A stretch of DNA of 64,000 nucleotides from Cheilinus undulatus (Eukaryota > Chordata > Actinopteri > Labriformes > Labridae), in the NCBI RefSeq assembly GCF_018320785.1, contig NC_054870.1:6617933-6681932 (forward strand). Direction: 5' to 3'. Of the stretch, positions 1-11,847 are shown piece after piece; position 1 is the first letter of the stretch; the number at the start of each line of letters is the position of its first letter. The notes beneath the pieces were generated by a model. The model made no database searches. It saw nothing but the letters and a program-made list of their open reading frames with translations, and had not been told where the DNA came from. The position numbers were made by a program, and so were the translations under genes.

Positions 1-911
1 ATATAAATTGGATGTATGGATCAAAGGTCCAGCTGTTTAATCTGGACCATGGTCTAGGGCAGTGGTTCCAAAAATGGGTCAGGACCCCCAGGGAGGTCGA
101 GGAATGCTTTAAAAAAAAAAACATGAGAAATTTAATTTGAATAATATTGATACATTATTGTAAAAAAAAAAAAATATATATATATATATATATATTTAAA
201 ATTATTCTAACTTAAAATGAAAAATAATATTTGTGCTAAAATGTAAGTAAAAGTTATACAAACTATCTAAAATGCAACTTTGTGCAACATCATGGGCTTT
301 ATTCCCCTAAAGGGAAGGTGGGGGTCCCCAATCTCTGACGCTGTTATTTTGGGGTTCAGGGGCAGCAAAAGTTTGGGAGGCCCTGGTCTGGGGGGGTACA
401 CTGAAGACTCAGGAAGTCCAGACAAGATGATGTAGCTGTGAAAGCCATCTAAGACTTTTATTCATGCATCTTGCTCTTTGAGTGATTCTGGACACTGTTT
501 GGCCCTTAGGATGAATTCATTTGGGAATTTCATTTTAAAGTCACTGTTGTAACAGTAACTCCACCAGCTGTTCTTCTTGATCAGTATTCCTCTTGGTTCA
601 GGCTATATTTATGTTTACTAGCATGTCTGTGAGCTGTAAAGGTATGCAACATTCAGCTGGGGGAGCTTCCCGGTCCGTTTGATGTCATTGGCTGTTTCAG
701 TGATCTGCTAGAATCAGTCACAAATGTCAATCCATGGATATTTGGATCAGTTATAACAAGCTTCCAATCGTCTAATGAACGGAGAGGCAAAGTGAAAAAA
801 TTTCACATTTTACGAAATATATTTGGTTCAAAATATCAGTAGAGTTGACTTTCAGGGCCACCGTAGTTGAAGTTTAGTTGTCTCTCTGAGGCAAACATGA
901 TGAATGAGTAC
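1..911. other. acss1 intron 5 part; no exon found
   Basis: AT-rich non-coding sequence downstream of exon 5. Bases about 55-110 and 300-390 belong to a dispersed repeat with GGGTCAGGACCCCC-like wording that recurs near 22680 and 31080. A (TA)n run is at 173-194. I see no acss1 exon here. Confidence 0.5.
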
Positions 912-1064
912 CTGGTGAGTGAGTGAGGTGTACAGCAGGTATCCTGCCTGTGTGTGGACGATGCCTTTAGGTTTCCCCGTGCTGCCTGATGTGTAGAGCA
1001 GGAACAGCAGATCTTCACTGTCCAGAGGCTCTGCAGGACAAACGGCAGCCTGGCGGGACATCGC
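912..1064 (-). CDS. acss1: acss1 coding exon 5 (phosphate-binding loop), last exon in window
   Basis: A 153-nt exon starting after TTTTGTAG and ending CACCAG|GTACTC. It contains [20 protein letters not shown] followed by [13 protein letters not shown]. The Ser/Thr/Gly-rich loop and its Lys bind ATP phosphates in this family. The next exon, expected to encode DIGWITGHSY-like residues, is not found in bases 1-911. Confidence 0.95.
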
Positions 1065-4000
1065 CTACAAAATAAAACCTCACTGTTTACTACTACTGAT
1101 CACAATAGTCTGTGACTACTGATCCTTTCGTTCCATCCTTTCTGATGTGTTTCAGGTAGTGAGAGATTCTGGCTGCTGATTGGCTAATAAGCTGATTAAA
1201 GCTGAAGCTTAAATAAGTATCAGACATTGATTCACCTCCTCCAGAGGGACATCCAGCTCTCCCATGGACACCAGCGTTTCCGTCCTCTGAGAGACGAACA
1301 CTTGTTGGACAGTTGGGCAGCTCTTTACCGCCGCGTCCACTGTGGTCTTCAGGGGAACCCGTCGGCCGCCGCGCACTCCTTCATTACAGGTGATAACCGC
1401 TTTACACTGAGCTGTCAACACAACACACACCTGATTAGTGACAGTCACAATGACCTTTGACCTCTAGGTGGCATGAGTCAGCCCTTTATCTGATTATTCC
1501 ATTTCAATAACATGTATAGATATTTGAGCATCTATGGAAACCTACTGACCCTGTGCTGACTCTGATTGGTTCACTAAACCACCAATCAGAGAGCCTCCTC
1601 TCACAGCAAACAGGCTGCTGCTATGGATCACTGTTTTTACAAAACTCCAGAGCACATTTTAACTGTTTCAGCTCAAGGTTTAGTCTGTCCTGATAACAGT
1701 AACCAAGGAGGCAGAGGCTTGACTAAGGGTTAATAATGTTATCTTAAATGACCCCGTTTGGTCTGAAGGCTGATGTTCCTTCCTCTCCCACATGTTCCTG
1801 GATATGAGCTCGGCTGCTCTGCCTTTCACGCTCCACTTCTCCTTCGGCTCAGCTGACTGGAAATACCATGTTTGGGTTTGGAGTCAGAGTCTGTTTCCTA
1901 AACACAGAGGAGCATGGGGAAGGAGCCTGACCTCTATGATAGAGCTACCAGAGAGCTGCAGCTCAGAAAGGAGAGGTTAGAGTTAAAACAGACTCTGTCT
2001 GAGGGCTCCAGTAGTTAGAGAAATGTGCTGTTATAGTTAAAATTCTTATTCTTTAATAAGGTACTACTGTATACCAGATCAAGGACCTGAAGCACGCTGG
2101 AGATGAAGTACTACTGAACAGTTTCTACCATACTGAAGCTGTCCAACACTAACCAGCCTCTGCTTTGGCTATAAAAGGGTTTCTGAATGCCAGAGCTGCA
2201 GCAAAGAAAGCAGCACTGAGGACCAAATCCCTCTTTAACACCAGCTTAGCTCAAAGTGATGGAAACTATCCTGGACAGTATTCTGCAGCTTAGAATTCTT
2301 TGTTTTTTAATAATTAGACATCTGAGTGGTGTACAATGATACTGCTGGTTCTGTAGAGATAATGCCACAAGACATGCTCTGTGAAGCTTCAGTTCAACTG
2401 CACAATTATATTATGTTATATTACATTAAATTATATTATATTAAATTGTATTATATCAAATTGTATTATGTTATATATTATATAACAGTATATTATATTA
2501 TATTATACTATTTTATGTTGTTATATTATTTTATATTATATTACAGTATATTTTATTATATATTATAAAACAGTATATTATATTATATCATATTAAATTA
2601 TATTGTATCATATTATGTTATATTACAGTATACTATATTATATTGGTCTGTTGTTTTATGTTATGTTATATTTTATTACAGTATATTTTATTATAATATG
2701 TTATGTTATTTTAATGTAATGTTATGTTACATTATATTACATTATATTAAATTTTATTATATTTCAGTATATATTTTATTATATTGGTCTGTTGTTTTAT
2801 GTTATGCTATGTTATATTATATTACAGTATATTATATTATGTTATGTTATGTTATGTTATGATATGTTACATTATATTATATTATATTGTATTATATAAT
2901 ATTTTATATATTATATTATATTATATTATATTATATTATATTATATTTGATTAGATTACAGTATATTATATTATGTTATATTATATTACATTATATTATA
3001 TTTTATATTATATTATATTTGATTAGATTACAGTATATTATATTATATATGTTATGTTATGTTATGATATGTTACATTATATTATATTATATTATATTAT
3101 ATTATATTATATTATATTATATTATATTATGTTATATTATGTTACATTATATTCGATTAGATTAGATTAGATTACAGTATATTATATTATTTATGTTATG
3201 TCATGTTATGTTATGTTACGTTATATTATATATTATATTATATTATATTACATTATATTTGATTAGATTACAGTATATTATATTATGTTATGATATGTTA
3301 CATTATATTAGATTAGATTAGATTACAGTATATTATATTATATATGTTATGTTATGTTATGTTATGATATGTTACATTATATTATATATTATATTATATT
3401 ATATTATATTACATTATATTTGATTAGATTACAGTATATTATATTATATTATATTTGGTTTTCTTCCAACAGAGAAATAAGTGAAATACATTTTTTATCA
3501 TATAATTCATGTGTGAGATTTAAAAAAAAAAACCAGAATATCAAAGAATAGAATACTTAATGTAACATTCTTTTTTCACAACACTTGCACTAAGCCACAC
3601 AAATGGGCAGGGAGAAGAATGTTACATCACCAGTGTTCCATTGTCTGATCTTCCATTTTTAGATCCAAGCATAAAAAAATATAAATAAAAAATAAGAAAC
3701 TGGAATCAGTTTATCTTTTTCATTTTTTAATTATTATTAATTTTTTTATATCAAACTGCCTAAAAAGGGCCAGAGACAGGTTTTTTTTTCTTTTTTCTTT
3801 TCTTTCTTTTTCTTTTTTCTGAACAGTTATTGGAAAACAGCATATTTCTTGATTTTGGATTTCTAATTTCAAAAATCAAGAAATTAGCTTTTTTCCAATA
3901 ACTGTTAAAAAAACAGTCCTCTGCCCTTTTTTAGGCAGTTCGATATGAAATTAAAAAGAAAAGATGGATTTCTTATTTTTCCTGTCTGGTCTGGGAACAC

Positions 4001-7000
4001 CTCGGCATCCACCAGCAGGAGTTGGAAAGCTAGGGAAAGGGGCGTCTGGGGGAAATTGCTCAGCCTGTTACCTCGCAACCCAGCCTGGATAAGCAGATGG
4101 AGATAGATGGATTTTTCATTTCAAAATAAAAATCAGTTGTCTATAAAATAAACTGAGCCTTGGGGACTTGTTAGCATTTTTAGAAGCCTAAAACCAAGCA
4201 GGACTGCACTGACTTGGGTTAAGCTGCAAAAACCCCCGTTTGGACAAGGCGTGACTCACCGTCTTGTATCCGCCCGGCCAGAGCCTCCGAGCTGAAGCCA
4301 GCAAACACCACGGTGTGCACCGCCCCGATACGGGCGCATGCCAACATGGCCGCCACTGCCAGTGGCGACACCGGCATGTAAATGGCAACCCTGTCGCCCT
4401 TCTGGATCCCATGGCTCTTCAAGGTGTTGGCGAGGCGGCAGGTCGTCTCCAGCAGCTCTCTGTTGGACAGACAGCACCACATTGATGGTGATAGAGATAT
4501 TTTTCAGCTCGATATCCTCTGATTCTGATCTGCTGGGTGTTTACGCCTCCACACCAGTGATAGCTAAACTTAGCTCCAGCCCTTATTCCTAATTTCCTTG
4601 TGATTTTTTAGAAGAAGTCAGATGTTTCCCGATGATTGCTGATGTTGGTAAAGATTTGCCCCTTCCACAGTCCCACTAATTCACCAAAATAATCAAAGAA
4701 TTCCACTGAATGTTTGCAGGATTGATATCTGACAGATAAACGCTGTGATTAGATAAAAAGATGATGGAGAGATAAAGCTAACTATAAGAGAGAACCATAT
4801 TTTGATAAGACAAAGATCAGTATCATAGGATGCAGTGAGACAGTGCACATATACTGATAAGCATGATGGTAAATCCTGTACATCTAGGGTGGATTCAAGG
4901 AATTGATCACTGATTAGATCCTTATCAGTGATCTAGAGCAGATGTGTGCACTCATTCATACCTGTAGGTGACCTTCACCTCAGTGCCAGGCTCATCTCGC
5001 TCCCAGATCAGGGCCACTCGGTCTGGATGTTTCTCTACCTGGACATCTAGACAGTTCACTGTAACACAGATGGATACACACAGCTCAAGTACATTCTGCT
5101 TTGGCAACAGTAGGGCATCATTGGTTCACAAAAAATCTGTGAAAATCAGCGAAAATCAGCTCAGACGCTGCTTGAGTGTCTAAGCTGCCTGAACGCCACG
5201 CAGATAGAAGAATCAGGTGATGAGTATAGGAAGCATCAGAAACCAGTGGAAAACAGCAGGAACCAGTAGAAAGCACCAGGAACCAGTGGAAAACAGGAAC
5301 CATTAAGAAGCATCAGAAACCAGTGGAAAACAACAGGAAGTAGTGGAAAACAACAGGAACCTGGAGGAAACAGTGGGAACTGGTAGGAAAGAGCAGGAAC
5401 TAGTGGGAAACAGTAGGAACTAGTAGGAATCAGCAGGAACTAGAAGGAAACAGCAGGGACCAGTGGGGAGCAGCAGGAACCACTGTGAAGGGCCATGAAG
5501 CTAGCGGAAAATGTCAGAAACTAGTAGGAAATCTCCCAAGCTAGAGGAAAACATCCTGAAATGGTGGGAAATCTAGGAAGCTAGTGGAAACAAAATGAAC
5601 TCGTGGGAAGACGCAGGAACTGGTAGGAAAGAGCAGAAAAAAGTGGGAACCAGTGGAAAGGGCTTGAATTAGTTGAAAATGCAGGGGACTTTGGAAACAA
5701 GCAAAAACTCCATGAAAGACACCAGATGGAAGCAACAGGAGATTGTGGGAAACACAAATGCAGGAGCCAGTGGGAAGCAGAAGTTATCAGCGGGAAGCAG
5801 CAGGAACTTACAAAGCATCAGGCAGCCCTAGGAAGTGGCAGGCAGCAGCAGGAAGCATTAGGAAGCAGTGGAAAGCAGAAAGACGTATGAGGAATCAGTC
5901 TGATCTGGTAGGAAACAGTAGGAAGCAGCGGGAAAGGGTAGGAACCAGTCGGAAACATCAGGAACCAGTGGAAAGCAGGAAGCAGTGGGAAATAAATCAA
6001 CTAGTGGGAAGCAGTAGAAAAAAGCAGGAACTTGTCGGATACTTCAGGAATTAGTGGGAAGTGGCAGGAACAAGTGGGAAGTCATGCAAAGCTTCACAAA
6101 GCTTTAAAAGCACCAGGAAGCTGTAGGAAGCAGCAGGCATCAGCAGGAAGCATAAGGTGGCAGAGGAAATCAGTAATATGTGGTGCATTGGATGCATTCT
6201 TACACATTAATGGTTCACTCTACATGTTACCAAACTTCACACAATTCAGAAGATCTGCTTTTAGTCACAACACACAGAACAACTGGACTTTGTCGCATTA
6301 ATACCACTGAGACATTTCCAGATTTTAATTTCAGAGCTTATTGGTTTGAATTATCTTTGCTTTCAATATTTTGTTGTTTCTGCAGTTTTTATTCATTTCT
6401 TATACTGTTCTAATGTATTAATGTCTCAATATTCTGATGTTTCATAGATTATTTTTACTGTCCTAGTTCTCTGGTAACACCCGATCTACCAGATTTCTCG
6501 GTTTCTGCTGTTGTCCACCCTGGCATCTTTGTTGCGTCGGCATAATGTGTGGTTAGAGGATCTGGATAAAGGATGATGATTCTGTCACTTTCTTCCTGTT
6601 ATTACCTCCGCCAAAGAGGTTATGTGATCGGGTCCATTTGTTAGTTTGTTAGTTAGTTTGTTAGTTTGTTAGCAACATAACTCAAAAAGTCATGGACGGA
6701 TTTTCAGGAAATTTTCAGGAAATGTCAGAAATGGCATAAGGAAGAACTGATTAGATTTTGGGACTGATCCAGATCACCGTCTGGATCCAGGAATTTTTTA
6801 AAGGATTCTGTACTATTGGGAGATAGGTCTGTGCTGTTACCACTTTACACCAGGACATGGTGGACATGAGTAACTTATTTAAAGTTTTGGAGTGTATAGA
6901 CTTTGTATGACACACATCCTCTTGAGGAGACGAATCGGAGTGTAACACAGAGAAAGACAGCGAATTGTAGCAACAATACTCACAATGCTGGGAGGAATAG

Positions 7001-10000
7001 AGGAATATTCACCATCTGCCATGACTTTCAGTCGTCCGGTGAGACCATGGGTGCTTCCGCCGTGACAGTCCACGCCACAGTCTGGTGCAAAACCAATGCT
7101 TTACTTCACTGTGTCTCCACCCCACCGGGGAGGGAGTAATGGATGAATTAGATTTTGGGAGTCATCTGGATCACCGTCTGAATCCAGGAATGTTTTTAAA
7201 GGATTCTTCACTGTTTGGAGGTAGAGCTGATGGCGGAGGTCTACACTCTCTGAGTGCTTTTCTAGTTTATTCTGTAGCTTACATTGTTAAGGACAAAGAT
7301 GAAGGACCAGAGGGATTTAAAGGGTGCTAGGGTGTCCCATGGGGAGATTTTTACCACGTGATGTAAAGTGACTTCTGACGCCTGTTTGCTGTTGTTCTAG
7401 AGAACACATGGAGGCTATAGAGAAAAAATAATTTTCTATTAAACCCCCTGTTTTGGCCCTTATTGAGCAGAAACGATCCCCTCGCTCTGGTGGTTGTTGA
7501 AACATTTCATGTCGTGTTGAAAAGAAGCTCAAACCCTCATCATCATCATCACCATGGTATCAGTGGTGTTAAAACAGACACATGAAGATGAAAACTGTCT
7601 TCATTTATGATGACGATTGAAAATTAATCCGAAAATGGATTTAAGGCCAAAGATCCTGTTTGGTGACTCACGCAGCAGGTTTATAAAATAATTTATGTAT
7701 CAAGAGAAAATCAGATACAATAGGAGTAATCCAGCCGTGGTTATTGGATTATAATTGGATTATTATCAGAGACAGAAAAACAAGAGTGGAGGATGAAGAC
7801 ACAAAACAGTCACAGCAGGGGTGCTTTAGAAGGAATACAGAATCTCTGCAGAATATTCTCTGGATTTATGAAACCAATAAACATAAACTTTTATGAAAAT
7901 TGATGAGAGAAACCAAGCTGAAGATGTTAGTGTCCTCATAGTAAGAAGGATTCTGGTTTCAATCCCGGCCTGACAGGGTCCCTCTGTTCTCTCCTCTTTG
8001 TTTGTCTCAACATGTCACTTCTGTGACAAGTCCAGGGTCTAACCCCAACCCTTACCCACTGACAGCTGGATCAGCTGATCCATGACAAGAAAGACCTCCA
8101 AAAACCAGACCAGAACCTGTTGATTCTTTATCAATATTAGAACTAAGAGAACAGTCAGGATCGCTCATTCCCAAACTCTGCATCATGACCCACAGGTGGG
8201 ATTTTTCCTGGTCACCCACCAAATGAATTTCTTCCCTACAGTGCTGAATGACATTTATGCCTGCAGTACTAAATTTAGGCCACATGGGGGAGCACCACCC
8301 TATCACACAGCCCTTATCATCACAATAAAACACAGAACAAGACTCTACCACCTACTAGACGGTGCTGTCCGAGCTGCAAGCCACTGAAGGATGGTAGAGC
8401 TTCCAGCAGCAGGATGGCGGTAGAGCCTCTATCTACTGGATGGCAGCAGAGGTTCCAGCTACTGGATTGTGGTAGAGTGCCCCGCCACATGATTGCGACA
8501 AAGCTTCCATCTACTGGAGAATGTTAGAGCTTCCAGTCACCGGACAGTGGTAGAGTTTCCAGCCACTGGATGGTGGTATAGCTGCCAGCCACTGGACAGT
8601 GCTAGATCTCCCAGCTAGCTGACAGCAGTAGAGTTGCAACCTACTGGAGGATGGTAGAGTTTCCAGCCACTGGATGGTGGATGATCTTCCAGTCACTTGA
8701 TGGTGGTAACATCTCAAGCCACTGGACATCAGTACAGCTTCCAGCAACGATGCAAGGATGACGGTAGACCTTCCATCTACTGGACACTGGAAGAGTTTCC
8801 AACAACTGGATGGCAGTAGAGCTCCCATTCACATGATTGTGGCAAAGCTTTTATCTACTGGATGGCAGTAGAGCTTCCAGCCACTGGATGGCAGTTGTCT
8901 TTCAAGACACTGGACAGTGGTAGAGCTTCTGTTTACCGGATAGGGTTAGAGCTTCCAGCCACTGGATTGCGGTAGAGCTTCCATCTACTTGATAGCAGTA
9001 GAGATTCCAGGCACTGGACAGGGGTAGAGCTACAGTCACAGCCATGGATGCCTGGCTAATAAAAAATGTTTACATTGTTCCAGACCAGGGGGCAAATATG
9101 CAGAGAGCCTTTGTGACAGAGGTGAGGTGACCTTTTTTAGGCTTGTTAAAGCATTGGTTTGAAAGTGAGTCCAGCATTAACGTTAGCCAGGCTAGCACCA
9201 ACCACAAGCCTAAACAATAAGCTGAGGACGGCACAGAAGGCAGACTGGATAAGTTTAACATAAAGATGTCAAACATCTGCCATATTGGCTTTTGTTTGAA
9301 ACTCTGTGATGGTGTAGAAACGTGTTTGTAAAAGTGTTAAAGGGGTCAAAAACTTTATTTATTTTTGCACAGTTAACCTGATTAATGATCTAGAGATCAG
9401 GACAGTTCGGGACTGGGCCACAGTGGCTTGGTACTTTATAAGGTGGATTATAAGGAAACACTGGTCTAGACCTGCCCTCTTACTTCCTTACTTTAAGGGT
9501 TTTTTTCTCTACGTTTTACTTTCTTTCTTCTGTTTGTCCTCATATGGGCTAGAGCTGAACCACATGGTAAAATAATCTAATTGCAATTATTTTGACTCAC
9601 TGCAAATTCAGTATGAATTGTTTTATTGATGAGAATGATGATTTTAATTATTTCTCACTTTTTAAGACAAACATCTAAAAATGTGGAGACTAGGATTTTT
9701 TGCGGATTGTTCTAGAAAATATTGACAGTTTGATGTTTGCATGATGTTTCAAGCAGAACATCTCACCTGCAAAAAAAAAAAAAAAAGTACTAAACTGGTA
9801 TTATGAAAGACACTTCAGGCTGAAGAAATATTGCACCTTTAAAAACATCGCAGTAGCACATGTTGTAATTTGATCTAAAATCCAATTAATTACCCAGCCC
9901 TAGTCTGGCATTGGATTTGTTTTTGTTGAATGATTTTTTTTTCTCGTTCTAAACCAGTCCTATATCTTTTGTTTTTATATTTGTTTCCATGATAGTTTAA

Positions 10001-10461
10001 TGACGGTCCAGTAGAGAAAGAAAAAACTCTGAGGGGAAACAACAGGATGATGGATGTTTACTCAACACTCATAACATGATACCTATGAATAACACTAACA
10101 GGTTATGATCAGATTTTTCGGTGTAATTAAGAATTTTTCTGTGGATCTGTCTTTCTATACAAAAATGTCAAATATGAACTGGTTTACATTTCTCAAAAGG
10201 AGACATTAATTTATAACTCATTGTCTGTAGCTAACCAGCTTCCTTATACATTTAAATCTCAACAACAGCCTACTTCCCAAATATAAACTTATAGTCATAA
10301 TTACCAATCATTTTAGTCTTACATAATCTAAAATAGTACAATTGTAATCATTAAATAACTAATTCTATGTTATTACATATAAATTAATGATTTTATTCTA
10401 ATTAATGTAATTCTTTATACATACATACATATATATATATACATACATATATACATATATA

Positions 10462-10518
<57 letters not shown>

Positions 10519-11285
10519 GTATATATGTATACATACATACATATATATGGTGACTTTTAATTTTAAAAAGGAGTTTTCTTTTATTGTTATGCAGAAACTT
10601 CTGCTGTAATAAAGTGATTTTAAAGCCTAATTTAATCTTCAGACCAGCAGATTTCCTCTCTTTATTTGATTTTTGTTTCTTTTGGTTTCATATAAAAATG
10701 CTGATCTGATACAAAGACAGAATAAATCCAATCAATAAATCCATTAATGACGTCATCGAGCTGAAAAGTTGCTTTCTCTTTGATGAAGTTTTCATCTGAT
10801 TCTCCTCTAACAGGTGGTTCATAATTAATGATTATTGACTGACTGATTACTGATCAGGACTTCTGATTGGTCACTGAGGACCGTTAACTGTCAAACCATG
10901 GAGCTGATTGATTAGTTTGGCTCATTGATCACTGATTAGATGATCGACTATCGATTAACCACAGTTCTCTCTTACCGGAAACGTTAATCTTCCCTCCGGT
11001 GAACCAGCTGATCTTTCCTCGGCTCAGCTCGCAGTCCCGGACCCGTGAGAACGGTTCCACCCAGCGGAGCCGATCGGCGGCGGCGGAGCCCCAGAAACGA
11101 TCCGGATCAGTCACCGAGAGCCGGTACAGGTCCCGGTGGGAGAGCCGGAACAGCTCCGAGTTCCAGGAGCCCGGAGAGGCCGTCGGGGGGAAGGAGGACA
11201 GGAACCGGGTCCGACACGGTCTGAGGGTCCCGTAGAGACCCCGCAGGGTCCTCAGGAGTCTGGTCCCTCTGCAGGGAGCGGCCAT
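912..11285 (-). CDS. acss1: acss1, mitochondrial acetyl-CoA synthetase, 5' five coding exons (partial)
   Basis: The product ligates acetate to CoA with ATP through acetyl-AMP in the mitochondrial matrix. Coding exons are 11285-10976, 5058-4962, 4459-4260, 1411-1236 and 1064-912 (936 nt, 312 codons, reading frame continuous across every junction). The first 43 residues carry seven Arg and no acidic residue, as expected of a mitochondrial presequence. They are followed by the acetyl-CoA synthetase N-terminal domain and the start of the AMP-binding domain, with the phosphate-binding loop [11 protein letters not shown] at about residues 285-295. The match to vertebrate ACSS1 runs through the motifs [28 protein letters not shown] and [12 protein letters not shown]. 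The C-terminal half is missing because downstream exons lie left of base 1. The start ATG has A at -3 and G at +4. Cytosolic ACSS2 is the alternative; the presequence, closer ACSS1 wording and the vsx1 neighbour favour ACSS1. Confidence 0.93.
1236..1411 (-). CDS. acss1: acss1 coding exon 4
   Basis: A 176-nt exon (acceptor TTGACAG, donor GGAG|GTGAAT) coding [20 protein letters not shown] and on to [10 protein letters not shown]. It corresponds to the region between the first conserved AMP-binding stretch and the phosphate-binding loop. The phase 1 entry codon G|CT (Ala) matches the family. Confidence 0.92.
1412..2389. other. acss1 intron 3, right-hand unique part
   Basis: No gene, RNA or clear repeat recognised. 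Short frames here have no splice or family support. Confidence 0.4.
2395..3465. repeat. AT-rich pentanucleotide-based minisatellite in acss1 intron 3
   Basis: About 1.07 kb built from TTATA/TTATG pentamers with a higher-order unit. The phrase TTTGATTAGATTACAGTATA recurs at about 2946, 3018, 3258 and 3419, separated by TATTA and TTATG runs. Open frames of Tyr/Ile/Leu across it are artefacts of composition. Confidence 0.93.
3525..3680. repeat. dispersed hairpin repeat, copy 1
   Basis: TAACATTCTTTTTTCAC near 3561 pairs imperfectly with GAAGAATGTTA near 3616, followed by CATCACCAGTGTTC. The same layout recurs at 30150-30262 in a vsx1 intron, so it is a dispersed repeat rather than local sequence. 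Confidence 0.6.
3747..3946. mobile_element. palindromic MITE-like element (long hairpin)
   Basis: The two halves are imperfect reverse complements. ATATCAAACTGCCTAAAAAG at the left matches the inverse of CTGCCCTTTTTTAGGCAGTT and CGATAT at the right. AACAGTTATTGGAAAACAGC pairs with TTTTTTCCAATAACTGTT around a centre near 3870. A diverged relative of one arm lies near 26225-26270. Confidence 0.65.
4260..4459 (-). CDS. acss1: acss1 coding exon 3
   Basis: A 200-nt exon (acceptor CCAACAG, donor GACG|GTGAGT) reading [18 protein letters not shown], then [19 protein letters not shown] and [20 protein letters not shown]. This is the most conserved part of the acetyl-CoA synthetase N-terminal half and the best single match in the gene. 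Confidence 0.96.
4962..5058 (-). CDS. acss1: acss1 coding exon 2
   Basis: A 97-nt exon between acceptor TTACAG and donor CTACAG|GTATGA. It reads [20 protein letters not shown] and then [11 protein letters not shown], the N-terminal domain segment leading into the AMP-binding domain. The boundaries keep frame with exons 1 and 3. Confidence 0.93.
5215..6175. repeat. minisatellite with CAGGAACCAGTGGGAAG-like unit
   Basis: Degenerate tandem copies of roughly 18-24 bp built from CAGGAACCAGTGG and GGAAGCAGCAGGAA, purine-rich on the plus strand, about 960 bp. Open frames with GSRKQ-like repeats are artefacts. Confidence 0.88.
6601..7262. mobile_element. dispersed repeat (CTCCGCCA...TGGCGGAG), copy 1
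   Basis: Begins CTCCGCCAAAGAGGTTATGT and ends near GATGGCGGAGGTCTACAC, TCTCTGAGTGCTTTTCTAGT. An internal block with ATTAGATTTTGGGA and CTGGATCCAGGAATTTTTTA-type wording occurs twice. A second copy is at 46978-47592. Superfamily not identified; no coding capacity seen. Confidence 0.7.
8385..9045. repeat. minisatellite with GGTAGAGCTTCCAGCCACTG unit
   Basis: About 20 degenerate units near 30 bp carrying GTAGAGCTTCCAGCCACTGG followed by ATGG(C/T)(A/G), about 660 bp, in acss1 intron 1. Frames across it give imperfect peptide repeats and have no coding support. Confidence 0.88.
9545..9905. mobile_element. inverted-end repeat, MITE-like
   Basis: The left end GGGCTAGAGCTGAACC and AATCTAATTGCAATTATTTT face the right end CCAATTAATTACCCAGCCCT, giving a TAGGGCTGGGTAATTAATT-type end. 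This layout is typical of short non-autonomous fish DNA elements. Confidence 0.45.
10415..10550. repeat. (TA)n/(TACA)n microsatellite
   Basis: An uninterrupted TA tract at about 10470-10512 flanked by ACATA and GTATA variants. Confidence 0.97.
10976..11285 (-). CDS. acss1: acss1 coding exon 1
   Basis: It encodes the Arg-rich presequence (starts [16 protein letters not shown]) and the beginning of the N-terminal domain ([12 protein letters not shown]). It ends in phase 1 at TTCCG|GTAAGAG, and the split Val codon is completed by exon 2. The exon is GC-rich compared with its surroundings. No upstream ATG is in frame. Confidence 0.9.
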
Positions 11286-11327
11286 GATGATCCTGCTGCG
11301 CGTGCACGAGGGTCGGACTGACACACT

Positions 11328-11372
11328 GTTACACACACACACACACTCCCTCTCTCTCTCTCTCTCTCCCTC
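11328..11372. repeat. (AC)n-(CT)n microsatellite just upstream of acss1
   Basis: An AC run (about 11329-11345) followed by a CT run (to about 11370), 45-85 bp before the acss1 start codon. It may lie in the promoter or 5' UTR. Confidence 0.9.
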
Positions 11373-11847
11373 AGGTGAGCTGAGAACATAAAACTAACCT
11401 GGGGAGGAAACGAGTCACGAGACTTCAAGGTGACTAGTCAAAAGCCTTTGTACGGAGGCCCTGAGGGTCAAATAAACACATGTTTTTTTTAATTAAGGGG
11501 AAAAATCACAAGCCACCTTAAAAATAAAGTTATTTTCTCTAACACACACGTCAGGTGGCTGTGGGACTTTTTTAAAAACAGCCCTGGATATGTCAGAGAT
11601 TAACAACAAAACTGATTTTGGCACTTTGGTTTTTTGTTTGTTTGTTTGTTTGTTTGTTTGTTTGTTTTTTTGTGAAGTGTCTGATTGAAAATTTTAAGCC
11701 ATCTATAGACAAAAACGTCCACTGATAAAAACTGCTATAAAGATTTACAGATGAAAATTCTCACACTCCTCTACTGTTTTGGCTTAAACCTTTCAATCAC
11801 CTTCAGTCCGGTTTAAAACTACCAACCATACAATTATTTTCAGGATT

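Larger units (their letters stand above)
5059..10975. other. acss1 intron 1 (5.9 kb), repeat-filled
   Basis: Holds two independent minisatellites (5215-6175 and 8385-9045), a dispersed element (6601-7262), an inverted-end repeat (9545-9905) and a (TA)n tract (10415-10550). Between them, 7263-8384 and 9906-10414 show no recognisable gene or element. Confidence 0.6.

Noticed and set aside
2326..3551. Tyr/Ile/Leu-rich open frames on the plus strand
   Set aside because: Translation of an AT-rich minisatellite.
5743..6054. 103-codon frame of QW/SRK repeats
   Set aside because: Product of the CAGGAACCAGTGG minisatellite.
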